In this document: in pieces, positions 22,745 to 30,601 of the stretch | Numbering within the stretch: the stretch's first letter is position 1 | Layout: the number at the start of each line of letters is the position of its first letter | IMG/VR virus record: IMGVR_UViG_3300030333_005858 | Coordinates: 1-31,711 of that record | Reading direction: 5' to 3' (one strand) | Length of the DNA: 31,711 nt | Source: a virus | Position numbers and translations under genes: made by a program | Notes under the pieces: generated by a model | Database searches by the model: none | What the model saw: only the letters and a program-made list of their open reading frames with translations | Told to the model about the DNA's origin: nothing

Positions 22745-24787
22745 TTATTTCTTGAGAGAATTTTTTCTGCTATGATGCAAAATCGCTGCGGCGTAGTCAT
22801 CTAGCTCATGTTCCGCGCTAATTTCTAGAACTGGCTCCATAGGTGATAACTTAATTAATTTGTCGGGATTTTGAATGCACGCTTTACCAGTGGATAACCA
22901 ATCTTTTTGGTCTTTGGCTACCACGACTGATTCGCATACCCTCTCTAACATTTCTTTTTGATTTTTATTTAAACGCTTCTTTTTGAATATTTTTTTAGCT
23001 TCGCTTGTTAAAGAAACATATAATTCGTTAGTTTTATCAGCTATATTTTTAATATCTAAAACTGAATAACATTCTTTGGCTAGAGTTTTTGATCCGGCTG
23101 GTCTCCCCGGATTCGAAGCGCTACGAGCTCTGTTACTTTGCTGATTATTTTGTTGAACAATCTTTGCGCTTTGAGGGTGCTTTATTTCTTCAAGCTCCTC
23201 CTCTTCTTCAAAAGTCATTGGAACTGGAGCCCCACCTACAATTGGATTATAATAACCCTTTAACCTATCTTCGACAAATTTTTCTTGAGACTTTTCAAGC
23301 TCACTAGCACTTGGGAATACGCCGGTCTCTATTACTTTAATTCCTTCATTTGGAGGAAGAATTCCCAACTCCATCATACGAGTGATTGTGCGTTGAACTT
23401 GAGTTTGATCTTGTAAATCTATAGTTTCAAATTTTGCTACAGGTGCACTTTTAAAACCGTAATTTTTACAAATTTCTTTGATCTCTGGTTGCAGAAAGTT
23501 GTTTAAGAATGCATCTCTAGATTCTTTTAGTCTTTGCAAAAACATCTGAGCTTTTATTTCGGTGCTAGCAAACTTTTCTTGATTTAAAATAATATTCTGC
23601 AAGCCTTCTTTAATATCTTGGTTTACCACCTCATATTTAGCTGGCCCGATAACTTTTTGAATATCAGGAATAATAAATTCTGCTTTTGTAGTATAGTCAC
23701 TTACCAAAATACGTCCCACGCTTTGATTTTGAAAAAGCGATTGCATAGCTCTGATATTTCTAGGGTTTACGCCTCCTTTGTCTGGAGTAGTACCCATTGT
23801 AATCATTAAAACAACATTCTCAATGGTTCTGCATATTGATTGATCAATTTTTTTCATTTCCATTTTGAACTCAATATCGTCAAGAACAGCAAATCCAAAC
23901 GGAACTGCAAAAGGCTCATAATCTTGTTTTTTATAGAAGGCGTATTTTAATTTTTTGGGATCCAATTGTACTTTTAGCCCATTTAAAGCCCAAGAATCAT
24001 TTTTAATTTTATTCTTAATTTCAGGGTCAAGGGCATCATACAACTCTCTATCTTCATCAGTTTTTGGATTTTTAAGTCGCTCTGCTTCATATTCGCTAAG
24101 AACTTTTGCATACAAACCTACATCAAATGAAGTTGCTCTTTTTGCCACAATGTCAAATGGATTTAAAAGTAAATATCTGACTGGCAATTTATTAGTTTTG
24201 AGCGTAAGACCAAAATTTCTAACTTTAGAAAAATCCTCTACATTGATTTTACCCTCAATTGTATATAAAAACACATTGCCGCTTCTGTAAAACTCTCTAA
24301 AAAATTGATCTTTTAGATTCCAAATTTTAATTTTTTTGAGCCAAGCATTAATAAATGCTCTAGACTTTGCATTTCCTCCCTCTAGATATAATGTTGAGTT
24401 AGCAAAATCTGCCATCATGTCAACAGCATTTCTAAAAACAGATATATTCGCATAAGCTTTTTGCGTTAACTCTATTGCATCTCGCACATTTACGCCATCT
24501 AAGCCATATTCGTACGGAAGCATTCCGGCCCTAATATTATTATATTTAAAAAGCTTTGGAGCTATTGCAATATTATTTCTGCGAGTAGTCGTAGTTGTGC
24601 TAGGCCCACCTGCTCGACTATATGCTTTTGATTCATAATTGTAAAATGATTCTCCGATCAACTCTGGTTGATAGTTGCTGGTGCTTGCATTCGATAGACC
24701 TAAAGGATCTTGAAAAGATTGTTCATGCTTTTCTTTGAATTTATTCCAATAATCTGATCTTTTTGTATATTTACGTTTTTCGGCCAT
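22745..24787 (-). CDS. Portal protein
   Basis: 680 residues. The order of parts fits a portal: a disordered N-terminus, a clip/wing region (FFREFYRSGNVFLYTIEGKI near 162-181), a stem and helical crown with KKIDQSICRTIENVVLMITM (about 312-331), and a C-terminal helix region. It forms the twelve-subunit ring through which the terminase pumps DNA. It has a C-terminal extension from about residue 530, with an acidic stretch, a Gln/Asn-rich stretch, the AT-hook-like NPGRPAGSK (559-567) and a basic helical part, longer than compact portals. It follows the large terminase gene after 53 bases that hold a box (24788-24806) and tandem palindromes. Confidence 0.9.
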   Translation of the reverse strand: MAEKRKYTKRSDYWNKFKEKHEQSFQDPLGLSNASTSNYQPELIGESFYNYESKAYSRAGGPSTTTTTRRNNIAIAPKLFKYNNIRAGMLPYEYGLDGVNVRDAIELTQKAYANISVFRNAVDMMADFANSTLYLEGGNAKSRAFINAWLKKIKIWNLKDQFFREFYRSGNVFLYTIEGKINVEDFSKVRNFGLTLKTNKLPVRYLLLNPFDIVAKRATSFDVGLYAKVLSEYEAERLKNPKTDEDRELYDALDPEIKNKIKNDSWALNGLKVQLDPKKLKYAFYKKQDYEPFAVPFGFAVLDDIEFKMEMKKIDQSICRTIENVVLMITMGTTPDKGGVNPRNIRAMQSLFQNQSVGRILVSDYTTKAEFIIPDIQKVIGPAKYEVVNQDIKEGLQNIILNQEKFASTEIKAQMFLQRLKESRDAFLNNFLQPEIKEICKNYGFKSAPVAKFETIDLQDQTQVQRTITRMMELGILPPNEGIKVIETGVFPSASELEKSQEKFVEDRLKGYYNPIVGGAPVPMTFEEEEELEEIKHPQSAKIVQQNNQQSNRARSASNPGRPAGSKTLAKECYSVLDIKNIADKTNELYVSLTSEAKKIFKKKRLNKNQKEMLERVCESVVVAKDQKDWLSTGKACIQNPDKLIKLSPMEPVLEISAEHELDDYAAAILHHSRKNSLKK

Positions 24788-24806
24788 GTTATAATAGGTT
24801 ACACTT
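24788..24806 (-). promoter_or_regulatory. AGTGTAA..ATTATA box before portal gene
   Basis: AAGTGTAACCTATTATAAC directly abuts the ATG at 24787. It is close in layout to the box before the protease-scaffold gene. Confidence 0.6.
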
Positions 24807-24838
24807 AAAGTTTTAAAAGTGACTTTTAAAGTTACTTT
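24803..24838. repeat. Three tandem AAGT/ACTT palindromes
   Basis: ACTTAAAGT (24803-24811), AAAAGTGACTTTT (24815-24827) and AAAGTTACTTT (24828-24838) each have inverted arms around one base. They lie between the large terminase stop and the portal box, and the first overlaps the box. They could be an operator or a weak RNA structure. Confidence 0.55.
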
Positions 24839-24840
24839 CT

Positions 24841-26706
24841 TTACATTATAAACTCAGGAACGAATGTTTCTATAACATCTTCTTGGTGTACGTGCTGAGA
24901 ATCAAAGTAGACTTTTGCCATCCAATTCGCTAAAACTAAAGCTGAGTAAGAGTCTTTTCTTGCTTTGTCTGGACCAGTTTGCCTTCTAAGGTTTGAAGGT
25001 AAATCGAATGTTTGAGTGCCTTGTGAAGTTGTAGTAATCTGAACTAATGCACACTCATTTTTTGTCAAATCTATCATATCTGATTGATGCTCAATAAAAT
25101 CAATCATTTTGGCTCCAACAGTTTGTTTTGATTCTTCTGCGGTGCGTAAGAACTTAATATCTTGTATTGGAATGCTTTTATTTTTTTGCCTTGTGTATGC
25201 GTCATCCGTAGCTCTACTAGCGAAATATATTCTACGGTGATCAAAATTGGCTTGCAAAAGCTCGTTGGCTTGCCTAATCCAATTACTTGTAGGCTTTCTT
25301 AAAATAACATATCGATTTTCTTTTTTGTTATAATTATTTTTGTATTTTTTTAAATCATTTTGATACTCTTCTGGTTTATCTAAACCAACATCAATTGTTT
25401 GTAATTTAATATTTTTTTCTTTAAATGTTTCGCTTTCATTGCATGCCTGTAAAAATTGTACTCCACCATTGTAGTCACCGCATATCGCTACTACATTAAA
25501 ATTTTGCAAACAAAATAAAAAATAATCAATGTGGTGTTTTAATGAAGTGCCCGATAAAGCATAACTATGAACTAATACAGTTTTTTGTTGTTCGGGCTGC
25601 AGCTTTAAAATTTGTATAGCGAAATCATCAGAACTTTCTGTTTGTGACCATGAGGGGTCAAAAGCTAACACGTATTCCGAATCTGGATCCCCCTGAACTT
25701 CTACGCAGGGTAGCTCTCCATCAGGAATAGTACACAGCGCCATCTTGCTAGTTTTGAAATATCCAGAACTATCATCTGTAAATATAGCCCCGAATTCTCT
25801 TTCAAACTGAGATTGGCTCATCGTTGCTTTTGCTTGGTTGATCAAGTTTTCATCATATAATTGTTTGGGCGCACAATCATAACTGTATTGCATAATACAA
25901 CGAGATGCTTTATCTTTTTGATTTTCGGCAATAATTAAATTTTCAAATTGAGTATAAAGTTTGTACAAATATTCAAATTTGTAAGATGCAGATGAAAGAG
26001 CTATTAGTTTGTTATTGGGCCAAACATATCTTTCATTCTCTGTCATTTTGCCCTCTTCTATAAGTCTATTTTCTAATTTATACAAGTCATCTCTTTGAGT
26101 TGGATTTTCTACAACAGACAAAAACGGAACAATAACTTCGTTGTAAATTCGTTCCGGCATCAAAAGAAACTCATCAATAATTATTCTATGAAAACGAAAA
26201 CCACGTAGTTTTTCACCATCACCCAAAGGCAACGCTCTTATTCTACTTGAACCAATTTCCATCAACCACTCATCATTACTTTTAGAAGTCTTTGTGATAC
26301 ATTGTCTAAAAAATCCAGCTTCCGGTTTTGCTGCTATGTCTTCAATTTTTTTGAAAATCATTTTAGCTTGTCGAAAAGACTTTGATAAAATTCCTATCTC
26401 CACTCCCTGATTTAACACAGCATCTAATGCTGCAAAAATGCCAGTGGTAAAAGATTTAGACATTCCGCGACTCCACACACCTAGAAAATAATCTCTTTCA
26501 AACATAGATTTGATTGCCATGTGTTGAAACGGAAATAATTTAACGCCTAAAATTAAATCAGCCGAAAATGTAATATTACTTCTTAAGAATTCATAGAGGG
26601 CAAGCTTGGCTTCTTTTTCTTCTAAAAAGCCGTCAATATCTAAAAGCTCTTCGTTATCACGTAACTTGTGTAGAGCCTTTCCTTGATTACCTTCATGCCA
26701 ACTCAT
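24841..26706 (-). CDS. terL: Terminase large subunit
   Basis: 621 residues, the ATP-driven DNA packaging motor with nuclease. The N-terminal ATPase has a deviant Walker A, SRGMSKS (79-85, Lys84), where the usual Gly before Lys is Ser. Walker B is IIIDE (Asp178, Glu179) and the coupling motif is SSAS (238-241). The C-terminal RNase H-like nuclease has Asp350 (AFDPSW), Asp411 (ICGDYNGG) and Asp585 (KDSYSALVLANW), the three metal-binding acids expected. It begins inside the end of the ERCC4 gene (14-base overlap), so the two are probably translated together, and the portal gene follows. Identity is very secure. Confidence 0.96.
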   Translation of the reverse strand: MSWHEGNQGKALHKLRDNEELLDIDGFLEEKEAKLALYEFLRSNITFSADLILGVKLFPFQHMAIKSMFERDYFLGVWSRGMSKSFTTGIFAALDAVLNQGVEIGILSKSFRQAKMIFKKIEDIAAKPEAGFFRQCITKTSKSNDEWLMEIGSSRIRALPLGDGEKLRGFRFHRIIIDEFLLMPERIYNEVIVPFLSVVENPTQRDDLYKLENRLIEEGKMTENERYVWPNNKLIALSSASYKFEYLYKLYTQFENLIIAENQKDKASRCIMQYSYDCAPKQLYDENLINQAKATMSQSQFEREFGAIFTDDSSGYFKTSKMALCTIPDGELPCVEVQGDPDSEYVLAFDPSWSQTESSDDFAIQILKLQPEQQKTVLVHSYALSGTSLKHHIDYFLFCLQNFNVVAICGDYNGGVQFLQACNESETFKEKNIKLQTIDVGLDKPEEYQNDLKKYKNNYNKKENRYVILRKPTSNWIRQANELLQANFDHRRIYFASRATDDAYTRQKNKSIPIQDIKFLRTAEESKQTVGAKMIDFIEHQSDMIDLTKNECALVQITTTSQGTQTFDLPSNLRRQTGPDKARKDSYSALVLANWMAKVYFDSQHVHQEDVIETFVPEFIM

Positions 26707-27649
26707 CTTTTTTACAATCCCAAAAGTATTGCATGTCTGTTCTCCATATGTCTTTACCGTGAATTAAAATTCTAGGAATAATTCTAGAAGCATTAGCTCT
26801 ATTATCTACAAAAATAAATTGGCAGCATCTTGGGAAATCATGACATAATTCTTTTACTCTACGTAAAGTAAAATCTATATTGCTTTTGCGATTAAATATC
26901 TTATTTTCTTTTATCATTTTTTCTATACTAGACTCCACAACTACAAATAAATAAGAATCCATTTCTTGAGCTCTTTGTATTTCGCGGCGGAATCTTTCAA
27001 TATTGTTTTTGCCTACTGTGCCTTGTAAATCATTTCCAGATTTTCTATCTACAAAAGTATAATTGTAATATTTCCCTAAAGTGGTATAGTCTCCTATATC
27101 AAGTTTTAAAATTTCATTTTGGCACCCCTCAAACTCTAAAGGCTTTTGCTCCCTAGTATCAATTGCAATAGTTAAATCTGAAGGGATTTTTTTAGTAAAA
27201 AAATCTTTAGGTAAATTTTTATCAAATAATGGTTCGCAACCAATTTCTTGACATACGGCATTGTAACTTCCAAAAAATTTTTTATATATAGAGACTGAAG
27301 GCAAAAAAGAATTTTTTGTTTCTAAATGAAAAGGCCCATATTCTCTTTGTTTTTTAGAGTGCCTTTTTTTGAGCAAGTTTATAATATATTCTTTCACTTC
27401 TTCGGTGGGCTTTTCTTTGCACCATTTTAGAAGCTGCTGTTTTGTGGAAAAATCTCTTTCAAAGTACTCCTCGTATCTTTTAAAAGGAAGGGGGTCGCCT
27501 GTTAATTTATTCTGTCGTGGAAAATATTTTGTATAGTAAGATGCTAAATTTAAATCGTGCTGTTTAATGTGTTTATGTAAAGAAGCCCTGCTTGCAAATT
27601 CTTTGCCGCACTCTGCACAGGTAAAAACTTTGGATATTACCTCTTCCAT
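26693..27649 (-). CDS. C2H2 zinc finger - ERCC4-type nuclease
   Basis: 318 residues. The N-terminus is a classical C2H2 finger: Cys11, Cys14, His27, His31 (CAECGKEFAS, then HKHIKQH). A linker of about 120 residues follows. The C-terminal part is an ERCC4/XPF-like nuclease: IAIDTREQ (Asp164), then GDYTT (Asp187), then VDRKSGNDL (Asp201, Arg202, Lys203, Asp207). That matches the family signature GDXnERKX3D with Asp in place of Glu. Known family members cut branched or flap DNA. It starts as TAATG in the previous stop and overlaps the large terminase gene by 14 bases. An HNH nuclease often sits beside terminase genes in phages; this may fill that role or resolve replicated DNA before packaging. 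Function beyond nuclease is inferred. Confidence 0.85.
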   Translation of the reverse strand: MEEVISKVFTCAECGKEFASRASLHKHIKQHDLNLASYYTKYFPRQNKLTGDPLPFKRYEEYFERDFSTKQQLLKWCKEKPTEEVKEYIINLLKKRHSKKQREYGPFHLETKNSFLPSVSIYKKFFGSYNAVCQEIGCEPLFDKNLPKDFFTKKIPSDLTIAIDTREQKPLEFEGCQNEILKLDIGDYTTLGKYYNYTFVDRKSGNDLQGTVGKNNIERFRREIQRAQEMDSYLFVVVESSIEKMIKENKIFNRKSNIDFTLRRVKELCHDFPRCCQFIFVDNRANASRIIPRILIHGKDIWRTDMQYFWDCKKDELA

Positions 27650-28719
27650 TATATTGCATCCTGTTTACTAATTCCTAATACTCTAGCTTTCCAGTCAGAC
27701 ATTTTTTCTACTTCGTCAGCCTCTTTCCTTATAGCCTGTTTTTGCATTTCGGCCATTTTTATCATTAACTTTCTTTCATTCTCATCTTGAAAAAGTTGAA
27801 CCAGCGAAAGAATAGAAGCGTTTCTCTGCTGTTGATTAGCTACTCTTTTTGCTCTTTCTCCATTTAATTTGGCTAGCATTTTATCTATTCGATTAGTGCA
27901 TTGATTGTATTCTTCAGCTTTTGTTTTTAACATTTCTGTAAGTCGCATAGTCAAATCATTTTGCCCTTCGGTGTCATCAAACATTAAATTTAATTTTTGC
28001 TTCTGTTGTTCTATCTCTTTTAGGTTGACATAGTCCATGCATACGTTTATATATAAATTTAATTCATCTGAAGTTAAATCTGGTTTGTCCCAAGTGCTTC
28101 TGATATACTCTGACTCAAACAGTTCTCTGTTTTGTCGAGTTATATAAGAATTTATAACTTGTAAAAATCTTGGTGCGCTTAAATAAGATATTAATTTTTC
28201 CACGCACTTTTTATCTTGAATGTTTAACTTATCAATCTCGAATTCTTTGGCGGCGACCTTATTAAGCTTTTTTAGTGCGGTTGAAATAATTTTAGGTGCA
28301 GTGTATTTTTCTCCTGCAGCATCATCGCGCAAACTTACAGACGAAGGAAACTCTTTGTTTATGTAATCGCATAAAGCTACAAATTTATCAGTTTCGCCGA
28401 ACCCTTTACTTTCAGCATCTTTAGGCCACAGTAATTGACCTACTTCTAATTTTGTCATTTCGGGGCAATAATGCTGTTTTATAAATGACTTTTCATCGTC
28501 AGATAAAAAATGCTTGACAACCCTTTTTTTAACTTTAGTTCTATAGCTTAAACCTTTCTCTACCCAATACTTTCTTAAAGCTCTACCTCTGACTGTGCTA
28601 CCTTTTTCATTCTCATCATCAAATAGTTTTTTTGTAGCAGCACTTAAATCTCCGTTAAGCTCCTCAAATAACTGAAGGCTTTTTTCTTTTTCTTCTTTTG
28701 ATAGTGAGTACTCTTTCAT
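27649..28719 (-). CDS. Putative terminase small subunit or DNA-binding packaging protein
   Basis: 356 residues, strongly helical and charged. The N-terminus (LSKEEKEKSLQLFEELNGDL, then GRALRKYWVEKG) looks like a small helix-turn-helix. Residues 230-345 form coiled coils (LKEIEQQKQKLNLMF, then RLTEMLKTKAEEYNQ). DNA-binding followed by an oligomerising coiled coil is the layout of many small terminases. The order DNA-binding protein - nuclease - large terminase also fits. It overlaps the sigma-like gene as ATGA at 28716-28719 and its stop overlaps the next start as TAATG. I do not recognise a named family, so the packaging role is a proposal. Confidence 0.55.
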   Translation of the reverse strand: MKEYSLSKEEKEKSLQLFEELNGDLSAATKKLFDDENEKGSTVRGRALRKYWVEKGLSYRTKVKKRVVKHFLSDDEKSFIKQHYCPEMTKLEVGQLLWPKDAESKGFGETDKFVALCDYINKEFPSSVSLRDDAAGEKYTAPKIISTALKKLNKVAAKEFEIDKLNIQDKKCVEKLISYLSAPRFLQVINSYITRQNRELFESEYIRSTWDKPDLTSDELNLYINVCMDYVNLKEIEQQKQKLNLMFDDTEGQNDLTMRLTEMLKTKAEEYNQCTNRIDKMLAKLNGERAKRVANQQQRNASILSLVQLFQDENERKLMIKMAEMQKQAIRKEADEVEKMSDWKARVLGISKQDAI

Positions 28720-29435
28720 TCAAAAAATATATCAGTTTCATTGCATATTTTTTTAGCTATCTTCTTGTAGAAGTTTTTTAAATTTTTAATTTGCTTGTAT
28801 CCGGCTTTTCTCCCCTTTTCATTACTCTTGTAGCCTAAAACTTTTGCCACCACTTCTTCGTCGATATGATCGATGAATAACATCTTGTATATTATGTAAT
28901 GACGATCATTAAGATACTGCCTCATCAAAAGATGCAATGATTTAACTGCACCGTTTATACTATAATGATCTTCAGGCAATGTATAACGGTCAAAAGGATT
29001 AGTTTCTAGCGATACAGGAATCTTAATGTCATAAGCCTGCTTACGAGTTTTATACCATTTTGCATAATCAGGACATTCATCAGATTGCAGGCCGCTTTGA
29101 GTAAAAGAGCACAAATTTGCAATTTGTCCTTGACCTTGCTCTTTTGATTGATTATGTTTACAGCTGATGCATGGTCTGGCAAAATTTGAATAATTATTAC
29201 GAAGAATATTTTTTAACTGATTAGATATAATCTTATTTACCCATGGCTCTATTGGGCGAGACTGATCCCACTGCTCCCATTTATTGTAAATATGGGTTCT
29301 AATAATTTGAGATACATCGTCAAAGTCAAGCCATGCTAACGCATGTAAATGCCACTTATAGTAGCGCTTTCTTATCTCATTATCGATAATCTCAAATTTA
29401 TCTTCGTAGGTATGTTTTTTATCCGTCGCCACCAC
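28716..29435 (-). CDS. Sigma-like RNA polymerase factor with embedded zinc site
   Basis: I choose GTG 29435 (239 residues): GAGGAAG lies six bases upstream (29442-29448) and the overlap with the previous gene is then 17 bases. The frame is open up to TTG 29504, which would add 23 residues. In the 239-residue numbering, residues 24-82 look like sigma region 2 (WHLHALAWLDFDDVSQII, then PWVNKIISNQLKNILRN). Next comes a Cys4 insert (Cys89, Cys92, Cys109, Cys121). Residues 172-227 look like region 4 with a helix-turn-helix (DEEVVAKVLGYKS, then GRKAGYKQIKNLK). T4 gp55 is a comparable, smaller late sigma factor. The likely target is the AGTGTAA box found in this window. It overlaps the following gene as ATGA. 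Confidence 0.75.
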   Translation of the reverse strand: MVATDKKHTYEDKFEIIDNEIRKRYYKWHLHALAWLDFDDVSQIIRTHIYNKWEQWDQSRPIEPWVNKIISNQLKNILRNNYSNFARPCISCKHNQSKEQGQGQIANLCSFTQSGLQSDECPDYAKWYKTRKQAYDIKIPVSLETNPFDRYTLPEDHYSINGAVKSLHLLMRQYLNDRHYIIYKMLFIDHIDEEVVAKVLGYKSNEKGRKAGYKQIKNLKNFYKKIAKKICNETDIFFE

Positions 29436-29814
29436 CGCCAACTTCCTCAGATCTTCCACGAGAAGAGCCACATTCTGATTGGGAAATTTTAGTGAATTCT
29501 TCAATTGTCATTTTTTTGAAGTTTTCATTAGCTTCAGTATTGTAAGATAATTCATCAGGATTCAAAGGGTTATTAACTAACGTCTCTAAAGTTACTTTTG
29601 ATTTAGGTAAATCAATATCATATTCTAATTTAGAAATATTAGGAATCGAATCTTCACTATTTCTCCCATTCGTTGCTGCCAGACTAGGTTTAGACACAGA
29701 AGCGCTTGCCATTCCAAACGCCGCAAATGTTTCCCCACAGCTTTGGCAGAAGTTGGGTTTCTTTAAAGTGTAACTATTTTTAGCTCCACACTCAGGACAA
29801 AATATACTAGCCAT
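29419..29814 (-). CDS. Small zinc-ribbon protein
   Basis: 131 residues. The N-terminus is a zinc ribbon with CPEC (Cys6, Cys9) and CQSC (Cys23, Cys26). The rest is low in recognisable features: a Ser/Ala-rich linker, then IEEFTKISQSE and a C-terminal tail of Gly, Arg, Glu and Ser. Its last bases overlap the sigma-like gene and it follows phoH after ten bases, so it is part of the same transcript. Small zinc-ribbon proteins can modulate transcription or bind nucleic acid; no function can be assigned from sequence alone. Confidence 0.75.
   Translation of the reverse strand: MASIFCPECGAKNSYTLKKPNFCQSCGETFAAFGMASASVSKPSLAATNGRNSEDSIPNISKLEYDIDLPKSKVTLETLVNNPLNPDELSYNTEANENFKKMTIEEFTKISQSECGSSRGRSEEVGGGGDG
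29442..29448 (-). promoter_or_regulatory. Ribosome binding site deciding the sigma-like start
   Basis: GAGGAAG lies six bases upstream of GTG 29435. It supports this start over the upstream TTG at 29504. Confidence 0.6.
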
Positions 29815-29824
29815 TTTTTATAAT

Positions 29825-30547
29825 TTATTTTACAGGGTTATTTTCTAATTTATTTACAATAAATTTTAATATTTCGCTACGAACAATATCTTCATCTGTA
29901 AAACGAAAAGTATAGATTCCTTGCTCTTTAGATTCTTCATTATCAAATATTTCCATAATCGGAGCAAATCCAGTTTTTCCATTTATATCAGATTGCATCG
30001 GATCGCCACATATAAAGTACTTGGAATTCTCACCTATTCTTGTTATCAAGGTTACCAGCTCTTTCCTTGTAAAGTTTTGAGACTCGTCTGCGATAATGAG
30101 TTTATTAGCCCAGCTAGCACCCCTTAAATAATTTATTGGGGCGCACTGTATGATGTTTTCTTCTATAAGCATTTTTATTTGATCTTTTTCCAAAAGCTCT
30201 TCAAGTTTATCTTGAAGCGGCATCATGAAAGGATGAAATTTTTCATCTACATCTCCCGGCAAGCTGCCTAAATTCTTTTCTCCACTTTCTGCTATTGTTC
30301 TAACATAAAAAACATCTTGGTTCATATTCATGTTAAAAAGCTGTAAAGCCGCATAAATAGAAACAAAAGTTTTCGAAGACCCTGCTGGCCCTGAAACAAA
30401 AATTATTTTTGTATTTTTATCAAAAGCTATTTTTAAGAACTCATGTTGCTTTTTTGTTAACTCAAAATTTTTCAGATAAAGCTTGTACTTATTTTCATTT
30501 AATGCTATTATCTTTTCCGACGCTGAAGACTTCTTCCGTCTGCTCAT
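29825..30547 (-). CDS. phoH: PhoH-like ATPase
   Basis: 240 residues, one P-loop domain of the PhoH family. Walker A is GPAGSSKT (53-60; usual form GPAGTGKT, so Ser replaces the Gly before Lys). The family motif VRTIAESGEKNLGSLPGD is at 82-99 and Walker B is IIADESQN (Asp154, Glu155). CGDPMQSD at 180-187 is the sensor-type segment. PhoH is very common in marine phages, but its phage role is not settled; RNA metabolism or phosphate-stress adaptation have been proposed. It is the first gene of the minus-strand cluster and has a clear AAGTGTAATATTATG box just upstream. Its DNA context is divergent from the glycosyltransferase gene. Confidence 0.92.
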   Translation of the reverse strand: MSRRKKSSASEKIIALNENKYKLYLKNFELTKKQHEFLKIAFDKNTKIIFVSGPAGSSKTFVSIYAALQLFNMNMNQDVFYVRTIAESGEKNLGSLPGDVDEKFHPFMMPLQDKLEELLEKDQIKMLIEENIIQCAPINYLRGASWANKLIIADESQNFTRKELVTLITRIGENSKYFICGDPMQSDINGKTGFAPIMEIFDNEESKEQGIYTFRFTDEDIVRSEILKFIVNKLENNPVK

Positions 30548-30564
30548 TACATAATATTACACTT
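30548..30564 (-). promoter_or_regulatory. AGTGTAA box before phoH
   Basis: AAGTGTAATATTATGTA directly abuts the ATG at 30547. It heads the long minus-strand head and packaging cluster. Confidence 0.6.
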
Positions 30565-30590
30565 GACTTAGGTAAAATACCTTTTAAAAT
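30563..30590 (+). promoter_or_regulatory. Possible host-type promoter of glycosyltransferase gene, with dyad
   Basis: TTGACT (30563-30568), a 16-base spacer and TAAAAT (30585-30590) resemble a sigma-70 promoter. The dyad AGGTA-AAA-TACCT (30570-30582) lies in the spacer and could bind a regulator. The leader would be only a few bases, so this is tentative. Confidence 0.4.
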
Positions 30591-30601
30591 ATAAAGAAGA
30601 T

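Noticed and set aside
29436-29504. TTG 29504 as start of the sigma-like gene
   Set aside because: It would overlap the zinc-ribbon gene by 86 bases and lacks a ribosome site. GTG 29435 has GAGGAAG at six bases.
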